Positions 1-7,035 of a stretch of DNA of 9,292 nucleotides are shown here, piece after piece. The position numbers and the translations under genes were made by a program. The notes beneath the pieces were generated by a model. The model worked only from the letters and a program-made list of their open reading frames with translations. It ran no database searches and was not told where the DNA came from. Origin of the DNA: Methanomicrobia archaeon (GTDB lineage Archaea > Methanobacteriota_B > Thermococci > Methanofastidiosales > B48-G16); the NCBI GenBank assembly GCA_023133315.1, contig JAGLWR010000040.1, positions 1 through 9,292 on the forward strand, written 5' to 3'. The first letter of the stretch is position 1, and every line of letters starts with the position of its first letter.

Positions 1-6
1 CTCCTG

Positions 7-20
7 AAACTTATAAGTTT
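7..20. repeat. 14-bp perfect palindrome
   Basis: AAACTTATAAGTTT reads the same on both strands. It lies about 40 bp ahead of the BRE/TATA promoter of the UPF0182 gene. It could be a regulator site, or its AT-rich centre could be a TATA box for a leftward gene outside the window. Nothing in the window decides between these, and a 14-bp AT-rich palindrome can also arise by chance. Confidence 0.3.
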
Positions 21-53
21 TGTGATTATTTACGCGCAGTTCCTCCCTCTCAT

Positions 54-68
54 CCAAAGGTTTAAATA
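54..68 (+). promoter_or_regulatory. BRE/TATA promoter of the UPF0182 gene
   Basis: A purine-rich BRE-like CCAAAGG is followed directly by the TATA box TTTAAATA (61-68). The box centre is about 25 nt ahead of the ATG at 89, the usual archaeal distance from TATA box to transcription start. Transcription should therefore begin at or next to the start codon, giving a leaderless mRNA. No Shine-Dalgarno sequence lies before the ATG, which agrees with this. The same CCAAAGGTTTA string recurs before the gene at 6207. Confidence 0.6.
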
Positions 69-88
69 AAAGAGCACATTCTATATAA

Positions 89-2860
89 ATGATGAGAGGA
101 TTGAAACCTGTTCACATCATTATAATAGTTATTTTAGCCATCCTTATAGGCGTCGTAACCATGATAGGATACTATACAGACTATCTCTGGTTTGATGTGA
201 TTGGATATTCTTCAGTATTCCTCACCATCCTGAAATGGAAAATACTGACCATACTGATCGGGTTTCTTTTAGCCTTTGTGTTTCTGTACATTAATGTGAG
301 ATTTGCCAAGAAGGCCTCGGATAGTATACTCTCCTCTAAGGGAATTCAGTATGAAGAGATAAGCGAATCGATACTTTTGCTGGGAACTGCAGTAGTATCT
401 TTTTTCTTTGCGTTATTATTTAGCGGAAACTGGCAGATTATACTATTATATCTTAACAAGACACCATTCGGAATAAAAGAACCTATACTATCCAATGATG
501 TGGGTTTTTATATATTTCAGCTTCCATTTCTGAACTTGATCAAGAGTACAATACTGGAACTTATATTTATTGCCATAATAATCGTTGGAATAATCTATGT
601 CTTTAGAGTCTTTGGAATCGGGCTTATAGCAATGCCGAAAAGAAGACGAGATTTCGATTCCGAAAAGGAGTGGGAACTTGATTCCGGAGGTGATTTTGAT
701 TTTTGGGGAGATATACTGGGCAGTATCCCAACAAAGATATTGGTACATATTTCGGTACTGCTCTCACTGTTGCTGGGTACGATATCATTTGGCTTCTTCC
801 TGGGTAGATATGAACTTCTTTTCTCGACCCAGGGAGTAGTGGCAGGACCAGGGTACGCAGATGTACATATAAAACTTCCAATACTACTTATACTCACTGC
901 GCTCTCGGCGATAACCGCTGTAATTTTGATTGCCAATATCAAACTCAAGGATATCAGACTTCCATTGGTCGGTGTAGGAGTTATAGTAATCTTCTTTTTG
1001 GCCAGTGCATTTGTACCCGGGGTTTACCAGAAGGTAAAAGTTGAGCCAAACGAGCTTCAGATGGAGAAAACATATCTCGAGAACAACATAAAGTATACAA
1101 GGGAAGCATTTGGATTATCGAATGTTCAGGAAATTCCTTTCGAGGTCTCCATGAGTCTGACTAAATCAGATCTGGAGAGTAATGAAGAGATAATTGCAAA
1201 TATAAGGATCTGGGATCGAAGGGCTTTAGAGCAAATATATAAGCAGCTGCAGCAGATCAGAACATATTACACCTTCAATGATGTCGATACGGATAGATAT
1301 CATATTAATGGAGATTACAGACAGTATATGATCTCCACGAGAGAGATAAATATTGAGAGACTCCCAAGTGAGGCACAAACATGGGTGAATGAACGCCTTG
1401 TTTATACACATGGATTTGGGATGGTGATGAGTCCTGTTAGTGAAAAAACTTCCGATGGACAGCCGGAACTTGTCCTGAAGGACATTCCGCCTCAGGGAGA
1501 GTTTGAGATCAAAAATCCAAGAATATACTATGGAGAGCTGACCAGAGAGTATAAAATAGTGAACTCAGATAAGGATGAGTTTGACTACCCTCAGGGAGGA
1601 CAAAATGTATTTACAAATTACAGCGGAAGTGGAGGAATAAAATTAAACTCATTTATCAAAAAAATGGCATATTTATTAAAATTCAGAGAAGCTAAGTTCT
1701 TTTTGAGCGATTATATAACTAACGACAGTAGGTTAATGTATAATAGGAGCATAAAAGAAAGAGCAAAGAAGATAGCTCCGTTCCTATCTTATGACAGCGA
1801 TCCCTACCCCGTAATCTATAATGGAAATGTATTCTGGATAATAGATGCCTATACAACTGCCAGGACATTCCCCTACTCAGATGTCTACAGAGGGCCCGGA
1901 TTTTATGGGATAAATTATATGAGAAACTCTGTAAAGGTGGTTGTAGATGCTTATGAAGGTTCAGTGGACTTTTACATGATAGAAGAAGAGCCCATAGTGA
2001 AGACCTACTCAAAGATCTTCCCTGAGCTTTTTAAACCGTATGAAGAGATGCCGGAAGAACTGAGGAAGCATATAAGATATCCAAAGGACTTCTTCAAGGT
2101 ACAGATGGAGATGTACAGAACATATCACATGACAACCCCTGAGACTTTCTATAATAAAGAGGATGCATGGGATATCCCAAGTGAACTTTACAGGGGGTCC
2201 AGCATAAAGATGGAGCCGTATTATCTACTCACAAAGCTTCCAGAGGGAGAGGAACTGGAGTATGTGCTGATACAGCCCTTTACACCCCGGAACAGGGAGA
2301 ATATGATAGCGTGGATCGCTGCAAGATGTGATGAACCTTATTATGGAGAGCTGCAGCACTACGAGTTTTCCAAAGGTAAGCTTATTTACGGACCAAGACA
2401 GATAGAGGCGAGGATCGATCAGGATCCAGATATCTCGGAACAGCTGACTCTCTGGGGGCAGAGCGGCTCGACGGTTATAAGAGGGAATCTCCTTGTTATT
2501 CTTATAGGAAACTCGATACTTTATACCGAACCAATATTCATAAGTGCAGAGGAGTCAGAGATACCAGAACTAAGGAGGGTGGTAACGTCTTACGGCGAAA
2601 AGGTTGTTATGGGAGGGGATCTCAAGGAATCTTTACAGCAACTGGTCGAGGGAGTTTTTTTCCCGGGAGAGGAAGAGATACCGGGAGAGGAAGAGACAGT
2701 ATCTAAAACGGCAAAGGAGCTGGCAGAAGAAGCTTTAGAGCATTATAATAAAGCTCAGGAGTACCTCAAAGAGGGCAACTGGTCTGGGTACGGAGAAGAG
2801 ACTAAGAAGGTGGGGGAGTTACTGGATCAGCTCTCAAGGATACTTGAAGAAGAGGAGTAG
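89..2860 (+). CDS. UPF0182 family seven-helix membrane protein
   Basis: This 923-residue protein matches the layout of the UPF0182/COG1615 family, whose molecular function is not established. Seven hydrophobic segments are visible at about residues 8-27, 50-70, 95-118, 152-178, 217-239, 262-283 and 290-311, with a loop containing the family-like SNDVGFYIFQLPF stretch at 135-147. A long hydrophilic domain begins at about 312 with VEPNELQMEKTYLENNIKYT, the conserved family junction. With seven crossings this domain should lie on the opposite side from the N-terminus, probably outside the cell. After a PGEEE-repeat linker (859-869), residues 870-923 form a charged helical, TPR-like tail. ATG codons at 89 and 92 are adjacent; 89 fits a leaderless start set by the TATA box at 61-68. 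The gene has its own promoter, and the next gene starts 56 bp later, also behind a TATA-like box, so it is probably monocistronic. Family assignment is firm; the role is unknown. Confidence 0.9.
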   Translation: MMRGLKPVHIIIIVILAILIGVVTMIGYYTDYLWFDVIGYSSVFLTILKWKILTILIGFLLAFVFLYINVRFAKKASDSILSSKGIQYEEISESILLLGTAVVSFFFALLFSGNWQIILLYLNKTPFGIKEPILSNDVGFYIFQLPFLNLIKSTILELIFIAIIIVGIIYVFRVFGIGLIAMPKRRRDFDSEKEWELDSGGDFDFWGDILGSIPTKILVHISVLLSLLLGTISFGFFLGRYELLFSTQGVVAGPGYADVHIKLPILLILTALSAITAVILIANIKLKDIRLPLVGVGVIVIFFLASAFVPGVYQKVKVEPNELQMEKTYLENNIKYTREAFGLSNVQEIPFEVSMSLTKSDLESNEEIIANIRIWDRRALEQIYKQLQQIRTYYTFNDVDTDRYHINGDYRQYMISTREINIERLPSEAQTWVNERLVYTHGFGMVMSPVSEKTSDGQPELVLKDIPPQGEFEIKNPRIYYGELTREYKIVNSDKDEFDYPQGGQNVFTNYSGSGGIKLNSFIKKMAYLLKFREAKFFLSDYITNDSRLMYNRSIKERAKKIAPFLSYDSDPYPVIYNGNVFWIIDAYTTARTFPYSDVYRGPGFYGINYMRNSVKVVVDAYEGSVDFYMIEEEPIVKTYSKIFPELFKPYEEMPEELRKHIRYPKDFFKVQMEMYRTYHMTTPETFYNKEDAWDIPSELYRGSSIKMEPYYLLTKLPEGEELEYVLIQPFTPRNRENMIAWIAARCDEPYYGELQHYEFSKGKLIYGPRQIEARIDQDPDISEQLTLWGQSGSTVIRGNLLVILIGNSILYTEPIFISAEESEIPELRRVVTSYGEKVVMGGDLKESLQQLVEGVFFPGEEEIPGEEETVSKTAKELAEEALEHYNKAQEYLKEGNWSGYGEETKKVGELLDQLSRILEEEE

Positions 2861-2885
2861 ACGTATCCTTTTACGAGAGCATATA

Positions 2886-2896
2886 ACTTTTTATAC
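2886..2896 (+). promoter_or_regulatory. TATA-like promoter of the isopentenyl phosphate kinase gene
   Basis: The run ACTTTTTATAC contains TTTATA about 25 nt ahead of the ATG at 2917, and no Shine-Dalgarno sequence lies before that ATG. This is the same geometry as for the first gene and again suggests a leaderless mRNA. The BRE upstream is weak, and another AT-rich stretch at 2880-2886 could serve instead, so the exact box is uncertain. Confidence 0.45.
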
Positions 2897-2916
2897 TTAG
2901 ATCACTTCTTAACGTT

Positions 2917-3675
2917 ATGATTATTATCAAAGCCGGCGGCTCTGCAATCACAGATAAACTCAGACCGTGTACTCCAAGAATAGATGTAATGGAGCTCATA
3001 GCGGAGCAGTTGAAAGTTATTGAGGATTCTATTATCTTAGTTCATGGAGGGGGATCCTTCGGTCATTTTCCCGCTAAGAAATATAAGCTGAACGAGGGGT
3101 ATATGTCTCCAGAACAGATAAAGGGATTTTCAGAGACAAAAGAAAAAATGGAAGTTTTGAACAATATTTTTATTAAAATCCTCAATCAAAGAGTGAATAC
3201 AATCCCGGTGCAGAGTTCTGCATGCATAATAACGAAAGATAAAGAAATTTTCAAGTTTTTTTCAGAACCCATATCAAAGATAATTAGTTTTGGAGCGATA
3301 CCCGTTCTCTACGGCGATACGGTTTTTGATGAAAAGATCGGGTTCTGCATTCTTTCCGGGGATAAGATTATCTATGAACTTTCCAGGATTTTTCATCCCA
3401 AAAAGATAATATTCGGGACAGATGTCGATGGAATATACAATAAAGATCCAAAAAGGCACAAAGATGCAGAGCTCATAAAAAAATTGTCCCTTAAAGAATT
3501 TTCGGCTGAGATTGGAGATATCGATGACGTTACGGGAGGAATGAAAGGAAAACTTGAGGAGATAAAGAGAGTAGTAAAACTTGGCATAGAGGTGGATATA
3601 ATTAATATTACAGAGAAAGGAAGGATTCTTGAGTCACTACAGGAAGATTTTAAGGGTACGAGGATATTTTCATGA
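2917..3675 (+). CDS. isopentenyl phosphate kinase
   Basis: The enzyme phosphorylates isopentenyl phosphate to isopentenyl diphosphate with ATP, the last step of the archaeal mevalonate pathway that feeds ether-lipid synthesis in the cytoplasm. The 252-residue chain is the usual length for this amino acid kinase-fold family. Visible motifs are the N-terminal KAGGSAITDK (5-14) with the phosphate-binding lysine, HGGGSFGH (43-50), whose His50 matches the catalytic histidine that sets this family apart from other amino acid kinases, LYGD (131-134), LSGDK (146-150), TDVDGIYNKDP (168-178) and the nucleotide-side DVTGGMKGK (204-212). The ATG at 2917 is the first possible start and sits about 25 nt behind a TATA-like box. 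The stop overlaps the next start as ATGA, so translation with glutamyl-tRNA synthetase is coupled. In many archaea the two genes are separated by isomerase, RNase J-like and prenyl synthase genes, which are absent here. Confidence 0.93.
   Translation: MIIIKAGGSAITDKLRPCTPRIDVMELIAEQLKVIEDSIILVHGGGSFGHFPAKKYKLNEGYMSPEQIKGFSETKEKMEVLNNIFIKILNQRVNTIPVQSSACIITKDKEIFKFFSEPISKIISFGAIPVLYGDTVFDEKIGFCILSGDKIIYELSRIFHPKKIIFGTDVDGIYNKDPKRHKDAELIKKLSLKEFSAEIGDIDDVTGGMKGKLEEIKRVVKLGIEVDIINITEKGRILESLQEDFKGTRIFS
3660..3663 (+). promoter_or_regulatory. Shine-Dalgarno site of gltX, inside the kinase gene
   Basis: GAGG lies 8 nt before the ATG at 3672, within the last codons of the kinase gene. Together with the ATGA overlap it supports start at 3672 by translational coupling or reinitiation. 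The site is short and not decisive alone. Confidence 0.4.
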
Positions 3676-5333
3676 TAAAAAAACACGTTTTAATAAATGC
3701 ACTGGAACACAACGGCAAAGCCAACTCGAAAGCAGTTCTCGGCAAGGTACTCTCTGAAAATAAAGAATTAAAAACCAGAATCCCTGAAACGTTAAAAGAA
3801 ATAGAAAAGATTGTAGAAGAAGTGAACAATTTAACTCCTGAAGAACAGAAAAAACTTTTAGGAGAGGTATACCCAGAATATTTTGAAAAAAAGAAGATAA
3901 AAAAGATAAAGGAACTTCCAGATTTACCGCACTCAGAAAATGTTGTCACAAGACTTCCTCCAGAACCTAATGGATACATACATATCGGCAACGGATTGTC
4001 GTTCTTTTTTAGCTGGTACTATGCAAGGAGGTACAAAGGTAAGCTTGTTCTTCGGTTTGAGGACACAAACCCTTCAAAAGAAAAAAAAGAGTATTATGAT
4101 AGTATAAAAGAGGATCTGAAGTGGTTGAAGATCGACTGGGATATCGAAAAAAGAGAGAGCGATAACATAGAGAAATATTATCGTTACGCAGAAGAGCTGA
4201 TAAAAAAGGGAAAAGCGTATGTCTGTGAATGTGACGAGGAAAAGATACATGAAGACAGGTTCAAGATGAGAGAATGTGGGTGTAGAAATAGACCTATAGA
4301 CGAAAACTTAAAACTATTTACTCATTTAAAAAACGGAGAGATTAAAGCTATATTAAGATTAAAAGGAGACATGAAATCTCAGAACACCTCCATGAGAGAT
4401 CCCACCCTGTTCAGGATAAATTTAGATCCCCATCCCCTCGTAGGAAAAAAATACAAGCTCTGGCCCTTATATGATATTGCGTGTGCAATAGAAGACGCAG
4501 AGATAACTCACGTCCTGCGAGACAACGAGTTTCTGTTCAGGGTAGAGGTTCAAAACTATATAAGAGACTGTCTGAATTTAAAACAGCCATTCATCAAACA
4601 GTACTCACGATTCGGTGTCAAAGGCACTCCCACATCGAAGAGAAAGATAAGACCGCTCATAGAGGAAAATATAGTTGAGGGCTGGGATGATGTGAGACTG
4701 GTAACGATAAGAGGATTGAAGAGGAGAGGGATTCTTCCTGAGACTATTCATGAATTGGGGAGAGAGATAGGACTCTCAACGGCAGAGCCGGTGATAGACT
4801 GGAGCATTATCGAGTCTATAAACAGGAAGCTCGTAGATCCGATTGCAAAGCGTTTCTTCTTCGTTGAAAATCCAAAGGAGTTAATCGTAAAAAATGCTCC
4901 TGAAAAAGAAATAAATCTTAAAATGCATCCCACTGAAAATCTGGGAGAAAGAACGTTGAAAGTCGGTGAAAAATTCTTTATACCAGATGTAAAAGAAGGA
5001 GAGATAAGACTCAAAGACCTGTATAATGTAAAAATTGTAGAAGCCGGAGACACGATCGTCGGGGAGTACGTGGAGAAGCCCACCGAGAAACTAAAGGATA
5101 TACACAAGATCCAGTGGGTTCCCGAAGAATACCGCGCCGTGAAAATTGTAGTCCCGGATATTCTTTTTATAGACGATCGGGTGAATCCTGAAAGTTTGAA
5201 GATCATGCACGGCGTTGCGGAAAAAACCATAGAGTCCCTGAATGTAGGCGAGATAATCCAGTTCGAGAGAATCGGGTTCTGCAGGCTGGACAAAAAAAAT
5301 GAAGTATATACATTTATCTTTACCCATAGATAA
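3672..5333 (+). CDS. gltX: glutamyl-tRNA synthetase, archaeal/eukaryotic type
   Basis: This class I synthetase charges tRNA(Glu) with glutamate; in archaea it normally also charges tRNA(Gln), later corrected by GatDE. The 553-residue chain has the archaeal N-terminal extension (about 1-88), then the catalytic fold with PPEPNGYIHIGN (96-107, the HIGH motif reading HIGN), LRFEDTNP (127-134), a Cys-x-Cys pair at 186/188 and another at 202/204 that could hold zinc, and TSKRK (321-325) in place of KMSKS, followed by EGWDDVRL. Residues from about 390 form the beta-barrel anticodon-binding part, ending with GEIIQFERIGFCRLDK near the C-terminus. The start overlaps the upstream kinase stop (ATGA), which places both in one operon. 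The signatures PPEPNGYIHIG and YSRF...SKRK resemble the GlnRS/eukaryotic GluRS side of the family, but archaea lack GlnRS, so GluRS is preferred. The final His of HIGH is replaced by Asn. Confidence 0.93.
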   Translation: MIKKHVLINALEHNGKANSKAVLGKVLSENKELKTRIPETLKEIEKIVEEVNNLTPEEQKKLLGEVYPEYFEKKKIKKIKELPDLPHSENVVTRLPPEPNGYIHIGNGLSFFFSWYYARRYKGKLVLRFEDTNPSKEKKEYYDSIKEDLKWLKIDWDIEKRESDNIEKYYRYAEELIKKGKAYVCECDEEKIHEDRFKMRECGCRNRPIDENLKLFTHLKNGEIKAILRLKGDMKSQNTSMRDPTLFRINLDPHPLVGKKYKLWPLYDIACAIEDAEITHVLRDNEFLFRVEVQNYIRDCLNLKQPFIKQYSRFGVKGTPTSKRKIRPLIEENIVEGWDDVRLVTIRGLKRRGILPETIHELGREIGLSTAEPVIDWSIIESINRKLVDPIAKRFFFVENPKELIVKNAPEKEINLKMHPTENLGERTLKVGEKFFIPDVKEGEIRLKDLYNVKIVEAGDTIVGEYVEKPTEKLKDIHKIQWVPEEYRAVKIVVPDILFIDDRVNPESLKIMHGVAEKTIESLNVGEIIQFERIGFCRLDKKNEVYTFIFTHR

Positions 5334-5359
5334 AGTCATATCTTCAGTTTTACTATTTC

Positions 5360-5365
5360 GGTGAT
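5360..5365 (+). promoter_or_regulatory. Shine-Dalgarno site that fixes the nucleotidyltransferase start
   Basis: GGTGAT, complementary to the 3' end of archaeal 16S rRNA, ends 4 nt before the ATG at 5370. An in-frame GTG at 5361 lies inside this site and would have no site of its own, so the ATG is the likely start. Confidence 0.7.
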
Positions 5366-5369
5366 TCGT

Positions 5370-6068
5370 ATGAAAGAGCGATATCTTGAAACTGCCAATA
5401 AAATTGTGAACAGTCTGAAGAAAGATCCAAACACAGTTGCTGTTCTCGTGTACGGTTCTTTAGCCACCGATACGTTAAGAAAAGGTTCGGACATAGATTT
5501 GCTCGTGATCGTCAAGAAGATGCCCGAAAATCTGGACATATTTAATCAAGCCCACGAAGAAATCGATGGAATCATGATCGATTTTGATTATGCCACAGAA
5601 GGAGGATTAGGTTCAGAGATCGATTTTGAGGTAGGGTGCTGGCTGAATTCGGGAATGGTCATGAACGCAGTTCCGCTTCACGATCCCGATAACGTCCTGG
5701 ACAAATTAAAGAATCATATTCTTTCAATTCCGAAAGAAAAAAAGGAAAAAGCATTCAAAACATATATTGGCGATGCTCAATCGTATATCTCTAAATTAAA
5801 AGATACCGATCTGGATGACGTGGAAAGGAGCGTGTGGTTGATGAGAGAATGGGCGGCACTATCTCGTGCGCTGTTTATATTAAATGATGCACGGCCATCC
5901 AGCGAGGACAGTTTATTCAGTGATATTTTAAAACTGGAAAACAAACCGAGAAACTTTGAAAAACTTTTTAAAACGATCTATGGGCTTGATATAAACAATC
6001 AGAGATTAGAGGAAATGAGAAAGGCATTTTTTGAATTATACGAGAACTTGAGAGAATTGAAATTCTAA
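5370..6068 (+). CDS. nucleotidyltransferase with helical C-terminal half
   Basis: With the ATG start this is a 232-residue cytoplasmic protein. Its N-terminal half carries the polymerase-beta-type nucleotidyltransferase signature: G29-S30 (VYGSLATDTLRKGSD) followed by D41-I-D43, with a third acidic position at D71 or D73 (MIDFDYAT). All metal-binding carboxylates appear intact, so it is probably active in moving a nucleotide from an NTP to some acceptor. The second half, from about residue 115, is predicted helical and resembles the C-terminal bundle of kanamycin-nucleotidyltransferase-like or HEPN-like proteins. Known relatives include aminoglycoside nucleotidyltransferases and MNT antitoxins; substrate cannot be read from the sequence. 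No separate HEPN toxin gene lies next to it. The gene begins 36 bp after gltX. It may be read through from gltX, or use a weak TATA-like GTATATAC at 5304-5311 inside gltX. An upstream in-frame GTG (5361) would add three residues. Confidence 0.8.
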   Translation: MKERYLETANKIVNSLKKDPNTVAVLVYGSLATDTLRKGSDIDLLVIVKKMPENLDIFNQAHEEIDGIMIDFDYATEGGLGSEIDFEVGCWLNSGMVMNAVPLHDPDNVLDKLKNHILSIPKEKKEKAFKTYIGDAQSYISKLKDTDLDDVERSVWLMREWAALSRALFILNDARPSSEDSLFSDILKLENKPRNFEKLFKTIYGLDINNQRLEEMRKAFFELYENLRELKF

Positions 6069-6114
6069 TACTATTATATAATGTTATCAAAAATCGCAAA
6101 AATGTATAAACTCC

Positions 6115-6121
6115 GTTTTTT
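6115..6121 (+). terminator. oligo-T terminator candidate after the nucleotidyltransferase
   Basis: A six-T run lies 47 bp after the stop codon, in a spacer that then carries a new promoter. Archaeal RNA polymerase stops at oligo-T runs without a hairpin. The flanking CTCCG/CGGAG pair (6111-6115 and 6136-6140) has too long a loop to be a normal terminator stem. Confidence 0.35.
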
Positions 6122-6168
6122 GTATGCCAGAAATGCGGAGGTTCGAGTGTATGATCTTGAAATGTTAC

Positions 6169-6184
6169 CCAAAGGTTTATAAAA
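6169..6184 (+). promoter_or_regulatory. BRE/TATA promoter of the 6207 gene
   Basis: CCAAAGG followed by TTTATAAAA (6176-6184) repeats the 11 bases CCAAAGGTTTA of the promoter at 54-64. Start of transcription is expected at about 6203-6208, at the AGGTGATC that contains both the GTG start and a Shine-Dalgarno match. The 138-bp spacer from 6069 to 6206 otherwise shows only the T-run noted above. Confidence 0.6.
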
Positions 6185-6206
6185 TTTTTGTAAAATCTAT
6201 GTGTAG

Positions 6207-6932
6207 GTGATCTCCATAATACATGCCCTGGTCTATATAGAAGTGCAGAGTAATGAAGAAAGCATGGTGCGTCCGGCTCTCGAAAAAGCCTTAAATGATA
6301 TAACAAATGCTGGAATTGAAGTACTAAATAATAATATAGAAGATGTGATTGAGGAAGAAGGAGATATATACTCGAGTGTTCTCGAGATCGAAATAAAAAC
6401 TGATCTCAAAAAATATGTGAAGATGGTAATGATCTACTCTCCTACATCTATCCATGTGCTGGAAGGCAAGGTCGTTCTTGAGAAAAAAGAGTTTCTGGAG
6501 ATACTCGGAGACGTCTCAAATATAACGCGCAAGCTGATGAAAGATTTTGATGTGATGTTTCAAGTTCTTCCCGCAAAAACGAAAAAAATAATCGATGAAG
6601 AAAGAGAGATACCCGTGACCATTTTTTGCGAAGTAAAGGGCGATGAAGAAAAGATCAAGAAACAGGCAGAGTTTGTTTTTGCAGATTCGAGAGCGTATAT
6701 CGATAAGATGAAGATGAGAAAGACGGACAAGGACAATGCCATTCTTGCCGTGGAGGGGTATTTCCCGGATACGGAATCTATATTCGAAATAGCGGCCAGA
6801 ATAACACCTATAGCTTTTGCCACGGACATAGACGAAATAGAGCTTTCCATGAGAGACATACAGTTTATTGGAATGAGTCTGTCTTCACTTACGTCAGAGA
6901 TCGCTATTAAGAAAATCTCAATGAGTTTCTGA
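6207..6932 (+). CDS. conserved-looking soluble protein of unknown function
   Basis: I do not recognise this 241-residue protein. It has no signal peptide, membrane segment or known catalytic motif, and only one cysteine. The pattern looks alpha/beta in two halves: a strand HALVYIEVQ (6-14), a helix around 20-33, strands around 54-64 and 70-90, and a long helix 93-113; then, after a charged linker near 124-132, a strand PVTIFCEV, a helix 146-155, a strand AILAVEGYF and a helical C-terminus. Two ferredoxin-like halves are possible, but this is inference. The promoter at 6169-6184 and a T-rich tail suggest a single-gene unit lying before the S-layer gene. The start is uncertain: GTG at 6207 is the only standard in-frame codon before the HALVYIEV strand, it lies inside a GGTGAT Shine-Dalgarno match, and the nearby ATG at 6223 is out of frame and meets a stop after five codons. 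Confidence 0.75.
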   Translation: MISIIHALVYIEVQSNEESMVRPALEKALNDITNAGIEVLNNNIEDVIEEEGDIYSSVLEIEIKTDLKKYVKMVMIYSPTSIHVLEGKVVLEKKEFLEILGDVSNITRKLMKDFDVMFQVLPAKTKKIIDEEREIPVTIFCEVKGDEEKIKKQAEFVFADSRAYIDKMKMRKTDKDNAILAVEGYFPDTESIFEIAARITPIAFATDIDEIELSMRDIQFIGMSLSSLTSEIAIKKISMSF

Positions 6933-6963
6933 GTTTGTCTATCCTATTCTCGTCATTAGTCTA

Positions 6964-6968
6964 TTTTT
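6964..6968 (+). terminator. T-run after the 6207 gene
   Basis: A five-T run lies about 32 bp past the stop codon, before the first TATA box of the S-layer control region. It would fit an archaeal oligo-T terminator, but it is short and not backed by any other signal. Confidence 0.3.
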
Positions 6969-6980
6969 ATTGCATATGTT

Positions 6981-6989
6981 CTTATATAA
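6981..6989 (+). promoter_or_regulatory. upstream TATA-like box of the S-layer gene
   Basis: CTTATATAA is a good TATA match, but the bases before it (TATGTT) are a poor BRE. If used, transcription would begin near 7010 and give a leader of about 150 nt. A TTGAT-G-ATCAA inverted repeat (6996-7006) lies just downstream and could be an operator. Confidence 0.3.
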
Positions 6990-7010
6990 TGTCTATTGAT
7001 GATCAACATT

Positions 7011-7024
7011 AAACGCTTTATATA
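7011..7024 (+). promoter_or_regulatory. S-layer promoter, first GCTTTATATA box
   Basis: AAACGC followed by TTTATATA (7017-7024) is a strong archaeal BRE/TATA pair. Its expected transcription start, about 26 nt downstream, falls at 7043-7046, inside the TATA box of the next promoter. A 10-bp palindrome, TATAGCTATA (7021-7030), overlaps its downstream edge. Confidence 0.6.
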
Positions 7025-7035
7025 GCTATAATGAC

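Noticed and set aside
4748..5293. 181-residue open frame on the minus strand inside gltX
   Set aside because: It is opposite the conserved C-terminal domain of the synthetase, and its Ser/Phe-rich composition is typical of an antisense shadow.
5291..5300. A-run near the end of gltX as a programmed frameshift site
   Set aside because: The frame continues through the run to a normal family-like C-terminus, and the other frames close quickly.
5304..5311. GTATATAC as an independent promoter for the nucleotidyltransferase
   Set aside because: It is within the coding end of gltX and lacks a good BRE. It remains possible but is not supported enough to list.
5361..5369. GTG as the start of the nucleotidyltransferase
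   Set aside because: The GTG is part of the GGTGAT ribosome site for the ATG at 5370 and has no site of its own.
6111..6140. CTCCG/CGGAG inverted repeat as a hairpin terminator or small RNA
   Set aside because: The five-base arms are separated by a 20-base loop and the T-run lies inside the loop, not after the stem.
6223..6240. ATG at 6223 as the start of the unknown protein
   Set aside because: It is out of frame with the long open frame and reaches a stop after five codons.
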